Source: an uncultured Pelagibacteraceae bacterium (GTDB lineage Bacteria; Pseudomonadota; Alphaproteobacteria; Pelagibacterales; Pelagibacteraceae). Taken from it: DNA of 50,580 nt. The notes under the pieces are model-generated. The model searched no databases. It worked only from the letters and a program-made list of their open reading frames with translations, and was not told the origin of the DNA. Made by a program: the position numbers and the translations under genes. Positions 42,667 to 50,580 of this stretch are shown here, piece after piece (the first letter of the stretch is position 1; each line of letters starts with the position of its first letter). Location of the stretch: NCBI GenBank assembly GCA_902588895.1, contig CACIRC010000007.1, positions 1 through 50,580 of the forward strand, in the 5' to 3' direction.

Positions 42667-43721
42667 TGCCAAAAAAATTTGAAAAAAAATTTATATCTAA
42701 TTGTGAAAATAAAAATTTAGAAGTTAATCCTAATCAAATCAAAGTAATTAAGAAATTAGAAGATTACTATCAAAGTAATTATAAATCATTTTTTTCAAAA
42801 TTATTTTCCAAACATAAATCTAAAAAAGGATTTTATTTATATGGCGATGTAGGCGTTGGTAAAACAATGATTTTAAACTTCTTTTATGATCGTCTTGACG
42901 AAAAAAAATTAAAAAACCATTTTAATGAGTTTATGTTAGGTTTTCATGATTTTGTTCATGAAAGAAAAGAAAAAAATGAAGAAAATGTAATCAATCAATT
43001 TGTTAAAAATTTAAAATCAAAAGCTTCATTAATTTATTTCGACGAGTTCCAAGTAACAAATATTGTTGATGCAATGATTTTAGGAAAACTATTTGAACAA
43101 ATTTTTAAAGAAAATATAAAAATTATTCTTACCTCAAACACTAAAATTTCAGAGCTTTATAAAGAAGGTCTTCAACGTGAACAATTTATACCTTTTATAA
43201 AAATAATGGAAGATCAATCAATTGAACATGAATTAAAGATTGAGGATGATTATAGAAAATCTAATGATAATCAAAAACAAAGATATTTTTTTCCACTAAA
43301 TCAAGAAACCAATTTTAAGATTAACAAATTTTTTAGAACTATAACAAAAGATAAAAAACAATCTTCAACAACAATCAATGTAAAGGGAAGAAAATTTAAA
43401 ATAGAAAACTTTTATGAAGGAATTGTTAGATATGACTTTAATCAACTTTGTGATCAAAATTTAGGAGCAGAAGATTATTTAGAAATAATTAAAAACTGTA
43501 AATTCATGGTAATAGATCAAATACCTCAATTTAGTGATTTGAATTCAAATCAACAACAACGATTTATCACTTTGTTAGATGTTATTTATGATAAAGATAT
43601 TTCTCTAGCAGTTACTGCTGATCAAAATTTAGATCAATTTACATCCTCTAGATTGTTAGAAAAACCATTTAAACGTACCATTAGTCGTTTGTATGAACTT
43701 ACATCGAAGCAGTATAATTAA
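42666..43721 (+). CDS. zapE: AFG1-like ATPase, cell-division protein ZapE
   Basis: I chose ATG at 42666, which overlaps the preceding TGA (TGATG), rather than the TTG one codon earlier, giving 351 residues. Walker A GDVGVGKT (60-67) and Walker B LIYFDEF (about 118-124) are intact, and the C-terminal RTISRLYEL is typical. ZapE/AFG1 is a P-loop ATPase linked to Z-ring constriction in bacteria and to protein quality control in mitochondria. TAATG links it to the YjbQ gene. Confidence 0.88.
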   Translation: MPKKFEKKFISNCENKNLEVNPNQIKVIKKLEDYYQSNYKSFFSKLFSKHKSKKGFYLYGDVGVGKTMILNFFYDRLDEKKLKNHFNEFMLGFHDFVHERKEKNEENVINQFVKNLKSKASLIYFDEFQVTNIVDAMILGKLFEQIFKENIKIILTSNTKISELYKEGLQREQFIPFIKIMEDQSIEHELKIEDDYRKSNDNQKQRYFFPLNQETNFKINKFFRTITKDKKQSSTTINVKGRKFKIENFYEGIVRYDFNQLCDQNLGAEDYLEIIKNCKFMVIDQIPQFSDLNSNQQQRFITLLDVIYDKDISLAVTADQNLDQFTSSRLLEKPFKRTISRLYELTSKQYN

Positions 43722-44140
43722 TGAAACAAGAATTCTATAATTTTCAAATTAATACTAATGGTCAAAAGTTATATGAGTTTACCAATGATACAATAAAGTG
43801 GATTAGTCAAAATAACTGTAAAAATGGTATTCTTAATTTAAGTATTCAGCATACAAGTGCTTCATTAATTGTACAAGAAAATGCAGATCCAGATGTACAA
43901 GCAGATTTAATAAATTATTTTGATAAATTAGCCCCCATGGATAACAGGCTCTATATTCATACTACAGAGGGAAAAGATGATATGCCTTCACATATAAAAT
44001 CTGCATTAACAAATAATCAAATTTCTCTAAGTGTGAAAGATAGCAAATTATTGCTTGGAACTTGGCAGGGCATATATTTATTTGAGCATAGATTAGAGGC
44101 TCAAAAAAGGACTATAATTCATCATTTTATTGGCGAATAA
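43721..44140 (+). CDS. YjbQ/UPF0047-family protein
   Basis: The 139-residue protein has the family motifs IQHTSASLIVQENADPDV (about 42-59), DDMPSHIKSAL and GTWQGIYLFEHR. YjbQ proteins show weak thiamine-phosphate synthase activity in vitro; the physiological role is debated. It overlaps the ZapE stop by one base and ends eight bases before the convergent photolyase gene. Confidence 0.88.
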   Translation: MKQEFYNFQINTNGQKLYEFTNDTIKWISQNNCKNGILNLSIQHTSASLIVQENADPDVQADLINYFDKLAPMDNRLYIHTTEGKDDMPSHIKSALTNNQISLSVKDSKLLLGTWQGIYLFEHRLEAQKRTIIHHFIGE

Positions 44141-44148
44141 AATTAAAT

Positions 44149-45570
44149 TTATCTTTTCTTTAAAGATTGAAACGCTTCAAGAGCTGCAGCTCTAGCTTTT
44201 TCATGAACAACAATGGGGCCAGGGTAATCTTTGCCAATAATTGTTTTTATTGCTTCTTGATACTTAAATTCCATTTCCCATGGTTTATGAATAAATTTAT
44301 TTGGAACATTTTTAAGTTCAGGAACCCATTTTTTTACATAATTGCCTTCTTTATCAAATTTTTCACCCTGAAGTATTGGATTGAATATTCTAAAATAAGG
44401 TGCTGCATCTGCACCACAGCCAGCAACCCATTGCCATTGAGCAACATTATTAGCTTTGTTAAAATCTAGTAGACAATTTCTAAAATGCTTCTCACCTTCA
44501 GTCCAATTAATTCTCAAATGTTTGACTAAAAATGAACCAACAACCATTCTAATTCTATTATGCATCCATCCAGTCTCATATAATTCTCTCATACCTGCAT
44601 CGACAATAGGATAACCGGTCATTCCTTTTTTCCATGCTTTTAAGAATTTCTCATTTTTTGCCCAAGGGAATTTATCAAATTCTTTTCTAAAATTTCCTTT
44701 TAAGAATTCAGGGAAATAATTAATTAAACTATGTGAAAACTCTCTCCAACCAAGCTCATTAATATATTTTCTATAACCAACTCCTTTAGATTTAATTTCA
44801 GAACATTTTTTCCAAATACTGCCTACATGAATTTGGCCATGTTTGATGTAAGGAGATAATTTAGAGGTTCCTTCGATAGATGGTATATCTCGAGAAGTTC
44901 CATAATCCTTAATTTTATTTTCAATTAAATTTTTTAATATTTTTTTTGATTCATTTTCTGAAACTTTCCAATATTTTTCAAATTTTTTATACCAATTTTT
45001 TTTTGGTAAAATATCTATTGGTTCAATACACTTTTTAAAATATGTAATTTTTTTTATTTTCTTTTTAACAATATAGTTTTTGCTTGGTGGTTGGTTTAAA
45101 TAAACTTGTTCCGCATTTCTCCAGAAAGGGGTAAACACTTTAAATGGAGTTCCATCATTTTTTGTTATCTCTTGAAATTCATTTAAAATATTTCCTTTGA
45201 AATATTTATAATTGATTTCATTTTTAATAAATAGGTCTCGTATTTTTTTTCCTTTAGCTATAACATCTGGTTCATAAATTTTATTCCAATAAACTGAAAG
45301 CTTATCCTTTTTATTAAATTTAGAAAAAATTTCTAATTCATCACCTTTTACTATTTCAAGATTAATTTTATAATCTGATAATTCTTTTTTTAAAGTTTCT
45401 AGAGATTTAAAAACCCACCATTTTTGAGCTTCTCTTTTGTTGTCAAAATCATTGTTATTAAAAATATATAATACAATTACATTATCATGATTTTGTGTTG
45501 CAAAAGATAAAGCAGGATTATTTTCAATTCTAAAATCCTCTCTTATCCAAAAAATACCTGTGCTACTCAT
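44149..45570 (-). CDS. phrB: Deoxyribodipyrimidine photolyase (cryptochrome/photolyase family)
   Basis: The 473-residue protein has an N-terminal antenna domain starting IFWIREDFRIENNPAL (about 6-21) and the FAD-binding catalytic core: TGYPIVDAGMREL, TGWMHNRIRM, and WQWVAGCGADAAPYFRIFNP. These are the class I CPD photolyase motifs. It repairs UV-induced pyrimidine dimers using light, fitting life in sunlit surface water. It follows the ammonia-lyase gene after four bases. Confidence 0.92.
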   Translation of the reverse strand: MSSTGIFWIREDFRIENNPALSFATQNHDNVIVLYIFNNNDFDNKREAQKWWVFKSLETLKKELSDYKINLEIVKGDELEIFSKFNKKDKLSVYWNKIYEPDVIAKGKKIRDLFIKNEINYKYFKGNILNEFQEITKNDGTPFKVFTPFWRNAEQVYLNQPPSKNYIVKKKIKKITYFKKCIEPIDILPKKNWYKKFEKYWKVSENESKKILKNLIENKIKDYGTSRDIPSIEGTSKLSPYIKHGQIHVGSIWKKCSEIKSKGVGYRKYINELGWREFSHSLINYFPEFLKGNFRKEFDKFPWAKNEKFLKAWKKGMTGYPIVDAGMRELYETGWMHNRIRMVVGSFLVKHLRINWTEGEKHFRNCLLDFNKANNVAQWQWVAGCGADAAPYFRIFNPILQGEKFDKEGNYVKKWVPELKNVPNKFIHKPWEMEFKYQEAIKTIIGKDYPGPIVVHEKARAAALEAFQSLKKR

Positions 45571-45574
45571 TGGT

Positions 45575-46705
45575 TTAATTTTGGTTAATTAACTTTTGAT
45601 ACATTTCTTGATCAGTATCTCCCTCACAACCAAAAACCAAAACATTAGATTTTTCATTTAGATCTAATTTTTCTTTAATTGTTTGATCTTCACAACTTGT
45701 AATCAAACTGATTACGCCAGGTGCTGAGTTTTCTCCTGCAATTATTTTATCATCACTAAAGCTTGAATTTCCAAGTAGTTTCATAGTTTTTGCAATATCA
45801 TCATCTGGTAAACTAATACAATGTTTAACTGAATTTTTGAGTATTTCCCATGGGACCAATGATACTTCACCACAAGACATACCACCCATCAAGCTTTCTC
45901 TTTTAATATCTATTTTTTCTATTTTTCCAGTTTTAATGCTTTCCATTACACACGCGGCACTATCCGGTTCAACAACTATAATTGTTGGAACATAGTTCAA
46001 ATATCTTGCAATACCTGCAACCATGGCAGCAGCCATGCCACCAACACCAGCCTGTAAAATAATGTGAGTTATTTTCTCTTCCTGGATTTGATTAGTTATC
46101 TCCTTCATCATTACCGTATAACCTGCCATTGTATACTTTGGGACGACCATATAATCTTTCCAAGCAACATCCTGAACTATTTGCCAATTATTTTCAGTTG
46201 ACTGTTTTATGCATTCCATCAAAGATTTTTCATAATTACCTTTTACTTTTACTACGTCTGCTCCAAGTGCGGCCATAGATTTGCCTCTTGCATCACTTAC
46301 AAATTCACTAATAAATATTTTACAGCTTAGACCTAATCTTTTAGCACCCCAGGCAACTGATCTTCCATGATTGCCAGCAGTAGCTGTTGCTACTACTATA
46401 TCTTTATTTCCTTTGGTTACTTTTTCTACTGCATAAGCTCCACCTAAAGCTTTAAAAGATTTTAAATCAAACCTTTTATTTTCATCTTTATAAAAAATTT
46501 TGTTTAAATTTAATTCCTTTGAAAGTTTATTTAAAGAAAGTAGGGGAGTAGGAGAATAACCTTTCCAATTAGAAATACTCTTATAAGCATCATCAATTTC
46601 TTTTGAAGTTAGAGAACTTAGAATTTCTTTTTTATTAAATGAGTAATTTTTATTGTCTGTAAATTCTGTGTATTTCCATTGATGACCGTTAGATAATATA
46701 GTCAT
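45575..46705 (-). CDS. PLP-dependent diaminopropionate ammonia-lyase-like enzyme
   Basis: The 376-residue fold-type II PLP enzyme has the Schiff-base Lys in KSFKALGGAYA (K85), the ATAGNHGRSVAWGA substrate loop (about 108-121) and a glycine-rich phosphate-binding VGGMAAAMVAG. This arrangement matches diaminopropionate ammonia-lyase, which makes pyruvate and two ammonia. Threonine dehydratase-like enzymes such as EutB are the alternative. It lies three bases after the glutamine-synthetase-like gene, so released ammonia could be captured by it. Confidence 0.8.
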   Translation of the reverse strand: MTILSNGHQWKYTEFTDNKNYSFNKKEILSSLTSKEIDDAYKSISNWKGYSPTPLLSLNKLSKELNLNKIFYKDENKRFDLKSFKALGGAYAVEKVTKGNKDIVVATATAGNHGRSVAWGAKRLGLSCKIFISEFVSDARGKSMAALGADVVKVKGNYEKSLMECIKQSTENNWQIVQDVAWKDYMVVPKYTMAGYTVMMKEITNQIQEEKITHIILQAGVGGMAAAMVAGIARYLNYVPTIIVVEPDSAACVMESIKTGKIEKIDIKRESLMGGMSCGEVSLVPWEILKNSVKHCISLPDDDIAKTMKLLGNSSFSDDKIIAGENSAPGVISLITSCEDQTIKEKLDLNEKSNVLVFGCEGDTDQEMYQKLINQN

Positions 46706-46708
46706 GTA

Positions 46709-48034
46709 CTAACAATCTAAAGTATTATCTTTTTCCCACTTTGTAACATCTTTTGTTTTATTAAAACTATCTTTTGATTTGAATTCATTCATTTCTGAAC
46801 TTCTTAACTTTATATAACTTTCAATAACATCTTTGCCAAAAGCATCATTCATATCTTTATTATTTTTTAATAAATTTAATGATTGCTCAAGTTCATCAGG
46901 TAGCTTAGGTAAATCAGGATATTTAGCATGGTCTTCATACATGTTACAATTCAAAGGTTTACCTGGATCGATTTTATTTTTTAAACCATATAGACCAGCT
47001 GCTAAAACACTTGCTTGCAATAAGTAAGGATTAGCAGAACCATCCATTAATCTTAATTCAAATCTTCCAGGATCAGGGATTCTTATCATGTGTGTTCGAT
47101 TATTACCTGTGTAAGAAATACTACTCGGTGACCAAGATGCTCCAGATTTTGTAGGTGGTGCATTTATTCTTCTGTAACTATTGATTGTTGGGTTAAAAAA
47201 TGCAGATAAAGATGAAGCATTTTTAATTACTCCACCTAAAAAATTATAGGCCATTTTACTTAAACCAAGTTTATCTTTATTATCTAAGAATTTATTTTTA
47301 TTGCCTTGCCAAACTGATACGTGAGCATGACAACCATTACCGGTTAAATTTCCAAATGGTTTAGGCATAAATGTTGCTCTTAATCCGTGCTTTTCAGCAA
47401 TTGTTTTTACCATAAACTTAAAAAAGGTATGTCTATCTGCAGTTTTTAGGCAATCTGAATAATCCCAATTCATTTCAAATTGTCCGTTAGCATCCTCATG
47501 ATCGTTTTGATATGGGCCCCATCCCATTTCAATCATGCAATCACAAATTTCTTTAATTAAATCATATCTTCTCATTAATGCAGATTGATCATAACAAGGT
47601 TTGGATTGTGTATCTCTTGAATCTGCAATTGAATTTCCATCAGGTGAAATTAAAAAATATTCACACTCAACACCTGACTTCATTGTTAAATTTTGTTTTT
47701 TAAGTTTTTTAATTTGATTTTTTAACATCACTCTGGGTGATGCATCTACTGGTTTACCATTCATCCATAGATCAGATGCTAACCATCCTACCTCTTTGTT
47801 CCAGGGAAGTTGAATTAAGCTATCTGGGTCAGGAATTCCAAACATGTCTGAGTCAGCAGGTGTCATATCTAACCATGCTGCAAATCCAGCAAAACCAGCT
47901 CCTGCATTTTGCATTTCTTTTATTGCATGAGCAGGGACTAACTTTGATCTTAGTACACCAAATAAATCTACAAAACTGATTAAAAAATATTTAATTTTTT
48001 TTTGTTTAGCAATTTGAAATAAATTTTTAGACAC
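46709..48034 (-). CDS. glnT: Glutamine synthetase-family enzyme, GlnT type
   Basis: The 441-residue protein has the GS metal-site motifs GVECEYFLIS (E123, E125), NGQFEMNW (E187), GNGCHAHVSVW (H236, H238) and PGRFELRLMDGSANPY. It lacks the adenylylation tyrosine region of classical GlnA and is closest to the type III/GlnT group, which includes gamma-glutamylmethylamide synthetase. It ligates ammonia or an amine to glutamate. The nearby Amt and ammonia-lyase point to nitrogen assimilation; methylamine use is possible, since SAR11 members can oxidise methylated amines. Confidence 0.85.
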   Translation of the reverse strand: MSKNLFQIAKQKKIKYFLISFVDLFGVLRSKLVPAHAIKEMQNAGAGFAGFAAWLDMTPADSDMFGIPDPDSLIQLPWNKEVGWLASDLWMNGKPVDASPRVMLKNQIKKLKKQNLTMKSGVECEYFLISPDGNSIADSRDTQSKPCYDQSALMRRYDLIKEICDCMIEMGWGPYQNDHEDANGQFEMNWDYSDCLKTADRHTFFKFMVKTIAEKHGLRATFMPKPFGNLTGNGCHAHVSVWQGNKNKFLDNKDKLGLSKMAYNFLGGVIKNASSLSAFFNPTINSYRRINAPPTKSGASWSPSSISYTGNNRTHMIRIPDPGRFELRLMDGSANPYLLQASVLAAGLYGLKNKIDPGKPLNCNMYEDHAKYPDLPKLPDELEQSLNLLKNNKDMNDAFGKDVIESYIKLRSSEMNEFKSKDSFNKTKDVTKWEKDNTLDC

Positions 48035-48051
48035 AATTTAAATTAACACAA

Positions 48052-48201
48052 TTAATTAAAAAAAGATAAAATTGTTTCTTTATAATAAATTAAATTTACG
48101 ACAATAATTACAATTACAGCTAGTATTACTCCATACTTAGCTTTTGGAAATGCTACACCCCTCATTTTTGAGGGTCTTAATTCTTCTTTATCATCTTCCA
48201 T
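48052..48201 (-). CDS. 49-residue single-pass membrane protein (unannotated-size)
   Basis: A 50-codon frame runs from ATG at 48201-48199 to TAA at 48054-48052. The protein has a charged cytoplasmic-like N-terminus (MEDDKEELRPSKMRG), a hydrophobic helix GVILAVIVIIVVNLIYY (about 24-40) and a short KETILSFFN tail. It begins 13 bases after the T-run of a terminator that follows the 76-residue protein and ends 17 bases before the GlnT-type gene. The charge-then-TM pattern and the tight fit between neighbours support a real gene; function unknown. Confidence 0.6.
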   Translation of the reverse strand: MEDDKEELRPSKMRGVAFPKAKYGVILAVIVIIVVNLIYYKETILSFFN

Positions 48202-48214
48202 AAATTTAGAACAT

Positions 48215-48244
48215 AAAAAAGGGCGCTACATTTAAGTAGCGCCC
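48215..48244 (-). terminator. Rho-independent terminator after amt operon
   Basis: GGGCGCTAC (48221-48229) pairs with GTAGCGCCC (48236-48244) around a six-base loop. On the minus strand a run of Ts follows (complement of 48215-48220). It ends the amt plus 76-residue-protein transcript, or attenuates read-through into the 49-residue protein and GlnT-type genes. Confidence 0.88.
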
Positions 48245-48259
48245 AAATTTTAATTGAAA

Positions 48260-48490
48260 TTACCAATCGGTAATATTGCTTTTATGGTCATTGGCACCAT
48301 GTCTTTTTCTTGCTAGTCGTGAAAGCTCTTCACTTTCATTTCTTGCAGTTAAAACATGCCATCCAAGCCAGATAACTATACCTAAAATAACCAGTAGAGT
48401 TTCGCTAGATCCAGCTCCAGGATAAATTGCGCCCGCAACCTCTTCAGCAGGTTTATTTAGATGATCTATCCAGTTTGTTACTGTAGCCAT
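48260..48490 (-). CDS. 76-residue single-pass membrane protein, function unknown
   Basis: The protein begins MATVTNWIDHLNKPAEEVAG, has one TM helix (ETLLVILGIVIWLGWHVLTA, about 30-49) and a basic, His-containing C-tail (RKRHGANDHK). It follows amt by 11 bases with a ribosome site (GGAGAAA) and precedes a strong terminator, so it forms a two-gene unit with the ammonium transporter. I recognise no named family. A role as a small accessory subunit of the transporter is possible. Confidence 0.75.
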   Translation of the reverse strand: MATVTNWIDHLNKPAEEVAGAIYPGAGSSETLLVILGIVIWLGWHVLTARNESEELSRLARKRHGANDHKSNITDW

Positions 48491-48501
48491 ATTTTTCTCC
48501 T

Positions 48502-49902
48502 TTACCTGGTTGCTGATGAAACTGCTTTTTCATCTTCTTTAGCAGACTCCATCATTTCATAGTCTAATCCAGCTATTTCAACTTCACGAGGGATTCTTAA
48601 TTTACCCATACCGTTTAGTATCTTAGCCAAGATATAGCCTGGTAACATTCCAAGAACTCCAAACATTATTATCGCTCCTATGAATTGTCCCAGTGGATTG
48701 ATTGATGCGTAAGTCGATCCGTCCCACATAGCTCCAACACTGTAACCAGATGAAGGATAACCATTTAAAACAAATCCACAAATCACAAGACCTACAAAAC
48801 CAGCATAACCATGTACAGCAACTGCTCCAACTGCATCATCGATTTTGAACTTACGTTCAACCCAGTAATGTAGTTTGTATGCAATCACAACACCGATCAT
48901 ACCTATGATCATTGCTTGAATTGGATGATATAAATCATTTCCAGCAGAAGCACAGATAACACCTGCTAGTCCACTTGAGTAAGTCCAGAAAGGATCACCT
49001 TTAGCAATCCAATAACCGGCTAATAAACCTCCTGATAACGACATCAAGAAGTTAAAAGTAATACCACTAAGCGTAGTGGGGGTTACGTAAATGTTCGTAG
49101 CTGTCCAATAAGATATACCTTCCATTCCATATTCAGGCCCAAGATCAAATATCGGTATATTACATGCCGCATAGAATCCCCAGAAACCAGTATAAATTAG
49201 AAATAATCCAACTGTAACTAGCCAAGGATTTCTTGGTCCTATATTTCTTGGTTCACCACTTGATGAGAATTTTCCAATTCTTGGACCTAAAACAACAAGA
49301 ACACCTAAAGCAAATCCACCAGCAATAGCGTGAATTACTCCTGATGCATAAGCATCATGATATCCTAAGAGTTTTAACATCCATCCATCAAAGTGCCATC
49401 CCCAAGCAGCATCAATTGTCCAAAACACAGATCCAATTGCAATTGCTAAAATTCCAAATGCAAAAGTTGTTATTCTTTCAATGATTGCTCCTGAAACAAT
49501 AGAAGCAGCTGTCCATGAGAATAGTAAGAAGGCAGCCCAGAATACACCACTTATGTGGTCACCTAAGTTAACCGCCATATATTCTGTATTTGGCATATAC
49601 CATTTCGCACTAAAAGTACTTTCATCGGTAATCAATGCAGCACTTTCATTCATTATTGAAGGGGCTAGACCCGGTCCTGTTGGGAATGCCCAGTAAATCC
49701 ACCAACCAAAGAAAAACCAAGTTACTGTTACCAAAGGTATTAGCATTGTATTTTTCATAAGAGTATGTTGATGGTGTTTGTATCGAGAAGCTCCAACCTC
49801 ATACATACAGAACCCGACGTGAATCAAAAACATCAATACTACTGTTATCCAATAGTAAAATTCTGTAAATATGGTTGTTAGAGCGCCTAACTGATCAGTC
49901 AT
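48502..49902 (-). CDS. amt: Ammonium transporter (Amt/MEP/Rh family)
   Basis: The 466-residue protein has about eleven helices. The ammonium-pore residues are visible: D183 followed eight residues later by H191 (DAYASGVIHAIAGG) and the second pore His in VGAVAVHGYAGF (H364). It imports ammonium. GGAGAGAG lies before the ATG as ribosome site. No PII (glnK) gene is next to it, although amt and glnK are commonly paired; two tiny membrane proteins follow instead. The GlnT-type gene downstream ties this region to nitrogen uptake. Confidence 0.92.
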   Translation of the reverse strand: MTDQLGALTTIFTEFYYWITVVLMFLIHVGFCMYEVGASRYKHHQHTLMKNTMLIPLVTVTWFFFGWWIYWAFPTGPGLAPSIMNESAALITDESTFSAKWYMPNTEYMAVNLGDHISGVFWAAFLLFSWTAASIVSGAIIERITTFAFGILAIAIGSVFWTIDAAWGWHFDGWMLKLLGYHDAYASGVIHAIAGGFALGVLVVLGPRIGKFSSSGEPRNIGPRNPWLVTVGLFLIYTGFWGFYAACNIPIFDLGPEYGMEGISYWTATNIYVTPTTLSGITFNFLMSLSGGLLAGYWIAKGDPFWTYSSGLAGVICASAGNDLYHPIQAMIIGMIGVVIAYKLHYWVERKFKIDDAVGAVAVHGYAGFVGLVICGFVLNGYPSSGYSVGAMWDGSTYASINPLGQFIGAIIMFGVLGMLPGYILAKILNGMGKLRIPREVEIAGLDYEMMESAKEDEKAVSSATR

Positions 49903-49970
49903 ATTCTCTCTCCATATTAGTTTACGGAAGCCTATTAAATTTTACGATTCGATACAAATATAAAAAGACT

Positions 49971-50000
49971 TAAAAACCTAGTATGCGCACTAGGTTTTTA
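49971..50000. terminator. Terminator hairpin upstream of amt
   Basis: TAAAAACCTAGT (49971-49982) pairs with ACTAGGTTTTTA (49989-50000) around a six-base loop. The A/T flanks make it work on the minus strand as the end of the 136-residue-protein gene. It separates that transcript from the amt unit, which then needs its own promoter in 49903-49970. Confidence 0.75.
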
Positions 50001-50026
50001 AAAATTATCAACTTTTAATTGAAATA

Positions 50027-50437
50027 TTAAAATTTTAAATATGCTTTTTTCAAATCAACAAGAGGGTGTTTTGGAGACATTTGAAACTTAACTAAAAGTT
50101 CTCTTGCAATCATATCTCTATCTTGTTGATTATTTGGTAGCTTAATTGATTTTGGAATTGTTACCCAACCGTTAGCATTTCTACAAAATACTGCGGGTCT
50201 ATCATCTTCATAGCCCATATGGACATCTTCCAACCAATTTAAATCATCCCACCCCATCGCTTCTATATATTTCTTTAGAAATGGAGTTAGTTTAGAATAG
50301 TCAGGTAAAAGATTAACATCGTATCTGTAACCAATAGACTGACCAATCATTTTTTCTCTGGCAGTCTCTTTCTTTTTGCCTAACTGACCTTTAATCTCTT
50401 TTGTTTTTGCTGCTTTTTTATTTTTTTTCTTTGGCAT
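50027..50437 (-). CDS. Conserved-looking hypothetical protein, 136 residues
   Basis: The first 30 residues are very rich in Lys (MPKKKNKKAAKTKEIKGQ), followed by a compact domain with many aromatic residues (YIEAMGWDDLNWLEDVHMGYEDDRPAVFC). No signal peptide or TM is seen. It follows the glutamate-synthase-like gene by eight bases and ends at a terminator. I recognise no family. A nucleic-acid-binding or regulatory role is suggested only by the basic tail. Confidence 0.7.
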   Translation of the reverse strand: MPKKKNKKAAKTKEIKGQLGKKKETAREKMIGQSIGYRYDVNLLPDYSKLTPFLKKYIEAMGWDDLNWLEDVHMGYEDDRPAVFCRNANGWVTIPKSIKLPNNQQDRDMIARELLVKFQMSPKHPLVDLKKAYLKF

Positions 50438-50445
50438 AGTTACCT

Positions 50446-50580
50446 CTATATTTTGTGGTAGTTATCAACACCAACTGTGTAGTTAGTTCCAGCTAATGGA
50501 ACTTTTGCTAAAGCCGATGCTTCTGATGTTAAAGCAGCTAAATCTTCAGGTTCTAGAGAATGGATATTTGTTTTTCCACA
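50446..50580 (-). CDS. C-terminal end of a probable glutamate-synthase-like FMN protein (partial)
   Basis: The last 44 codons of a gene enter from the right edge, ending with TAG at 50448-50446. They read CGKTNIHSLEPEDLAALTSE, then ASALAKVPLAGTNYTVG, then a short tail. The Cys and the LEPEDLAAL-x(8)-AKVPLAGT pattern resemble, from memory, the end of GlxD/FMN-binding glutamate-synthase-like proteins. The nearby amt and GlnT-type genes fit, but the fragment is too short to be sure. Confidence 0.45.
   Translation of the reverse strand, partial: CGKTNIHSLEPEDLAALTSEASALAKVPLAGTNYTVGVDNYHKI

Overview
This window reads as a streamlined marine alphaproteobacterium of the SAR11 clade (Pelagibacterales). 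The sequence is very AT-rich (roughly 30% G+C by eye). Genes are packed with ATGA or TAATG overlaps and spacers of a few bases. Lysine, asparagine and isoleucine are enriched, and much of the coding capacity goes to ABC uptake and catabolism of small organic osmolytes, phosphoesters and amines. I see no rRNA, tRNA, CRISPR, insertion sequence, phage gene or transcriptional regulator. No stretch over about 140 bases lacks a gene.

Layout. Positions 1-5771 (minus): two tandem EamA exporters, a glycine-amidinotransferase-like enzyme, a GMC (choline-dehydrogenase-like) oxidoreductase, an HD-domain protein with the PhnZ/TmpB diiron-oxygenase signature, a TauD-type dioxygenase and a betainyl-CoA-type thioesterase. 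Positions 5819-7647 (plus): a beta-keto acid cleavage enzyme and a carnitine-dehydrogenase-like protein. Positions 7649-11578 (minus): an SDR and a ProV/ProW/ProX quaternary-amine ABC transporter. Positions 11710-12837: a gamma-butyrobetaine hydroxylase/TmpA-type dioxygenase. Together these suggest conversion of carnitine, gamma-butyrobetaine and perhaps trimethylaminoethylphosphonate to glycine betaine.

Positions 12960-19578 (plus): a Ugp glycerol-3-phosphate/phosphodiester ABC system with two UgpE permeases, UgpQ and a 2H-phosphoesterase. A putative Pho-box lies upstream. Positions 19559-22824 (minus): an aldehyde dehydrogenase, a 3-hydroxyisobutyrate-dehydrogenase-family enzyme and an EamA exporter. 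Positions 22882-31629 (plus): EutA-like and EutD/DoeA-like (ectoine-utilisation) proteins, a Pot-type ABC transporter with a structured leader RNA, and a FadN-type beta-oxidation enzyme. Positions 31626-36658: a cyclophilin, a secreted metallopeptidase, a ureohydrolase with an aldehyde dehydrogenase, and an M20 deacylase. Positions 36686-44140 (plus): housekeeping genes (CsaA, LysE, aconitase, YfgM-like protein, BamB, a small cupin, ZapE, YjbQ). Positions 44149-50580 (minus): photolyase, diaminopropionate ammonia-lyase, a glutamine-synthetase-family enzyme, two tiny membrane proteins, Amt, an unknown protein and the end of a glutamate-synthase-like gene.

The most interesting signals are four. 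First, a PhnZ/TmpB-like HD oxygenase and a TmpA/BBOX-like dioxygenase sit in one quaternary-amine locus. Second, a leader RNA with two mutually exclusive stems lies before the Pot-type binding protein. Third, a strong hairpin recurs directly after all three periplasmic binding-protein genes. Fourth, a 49-residue membrane protein sits just behind a terminator between the amt and glnT-like genes.
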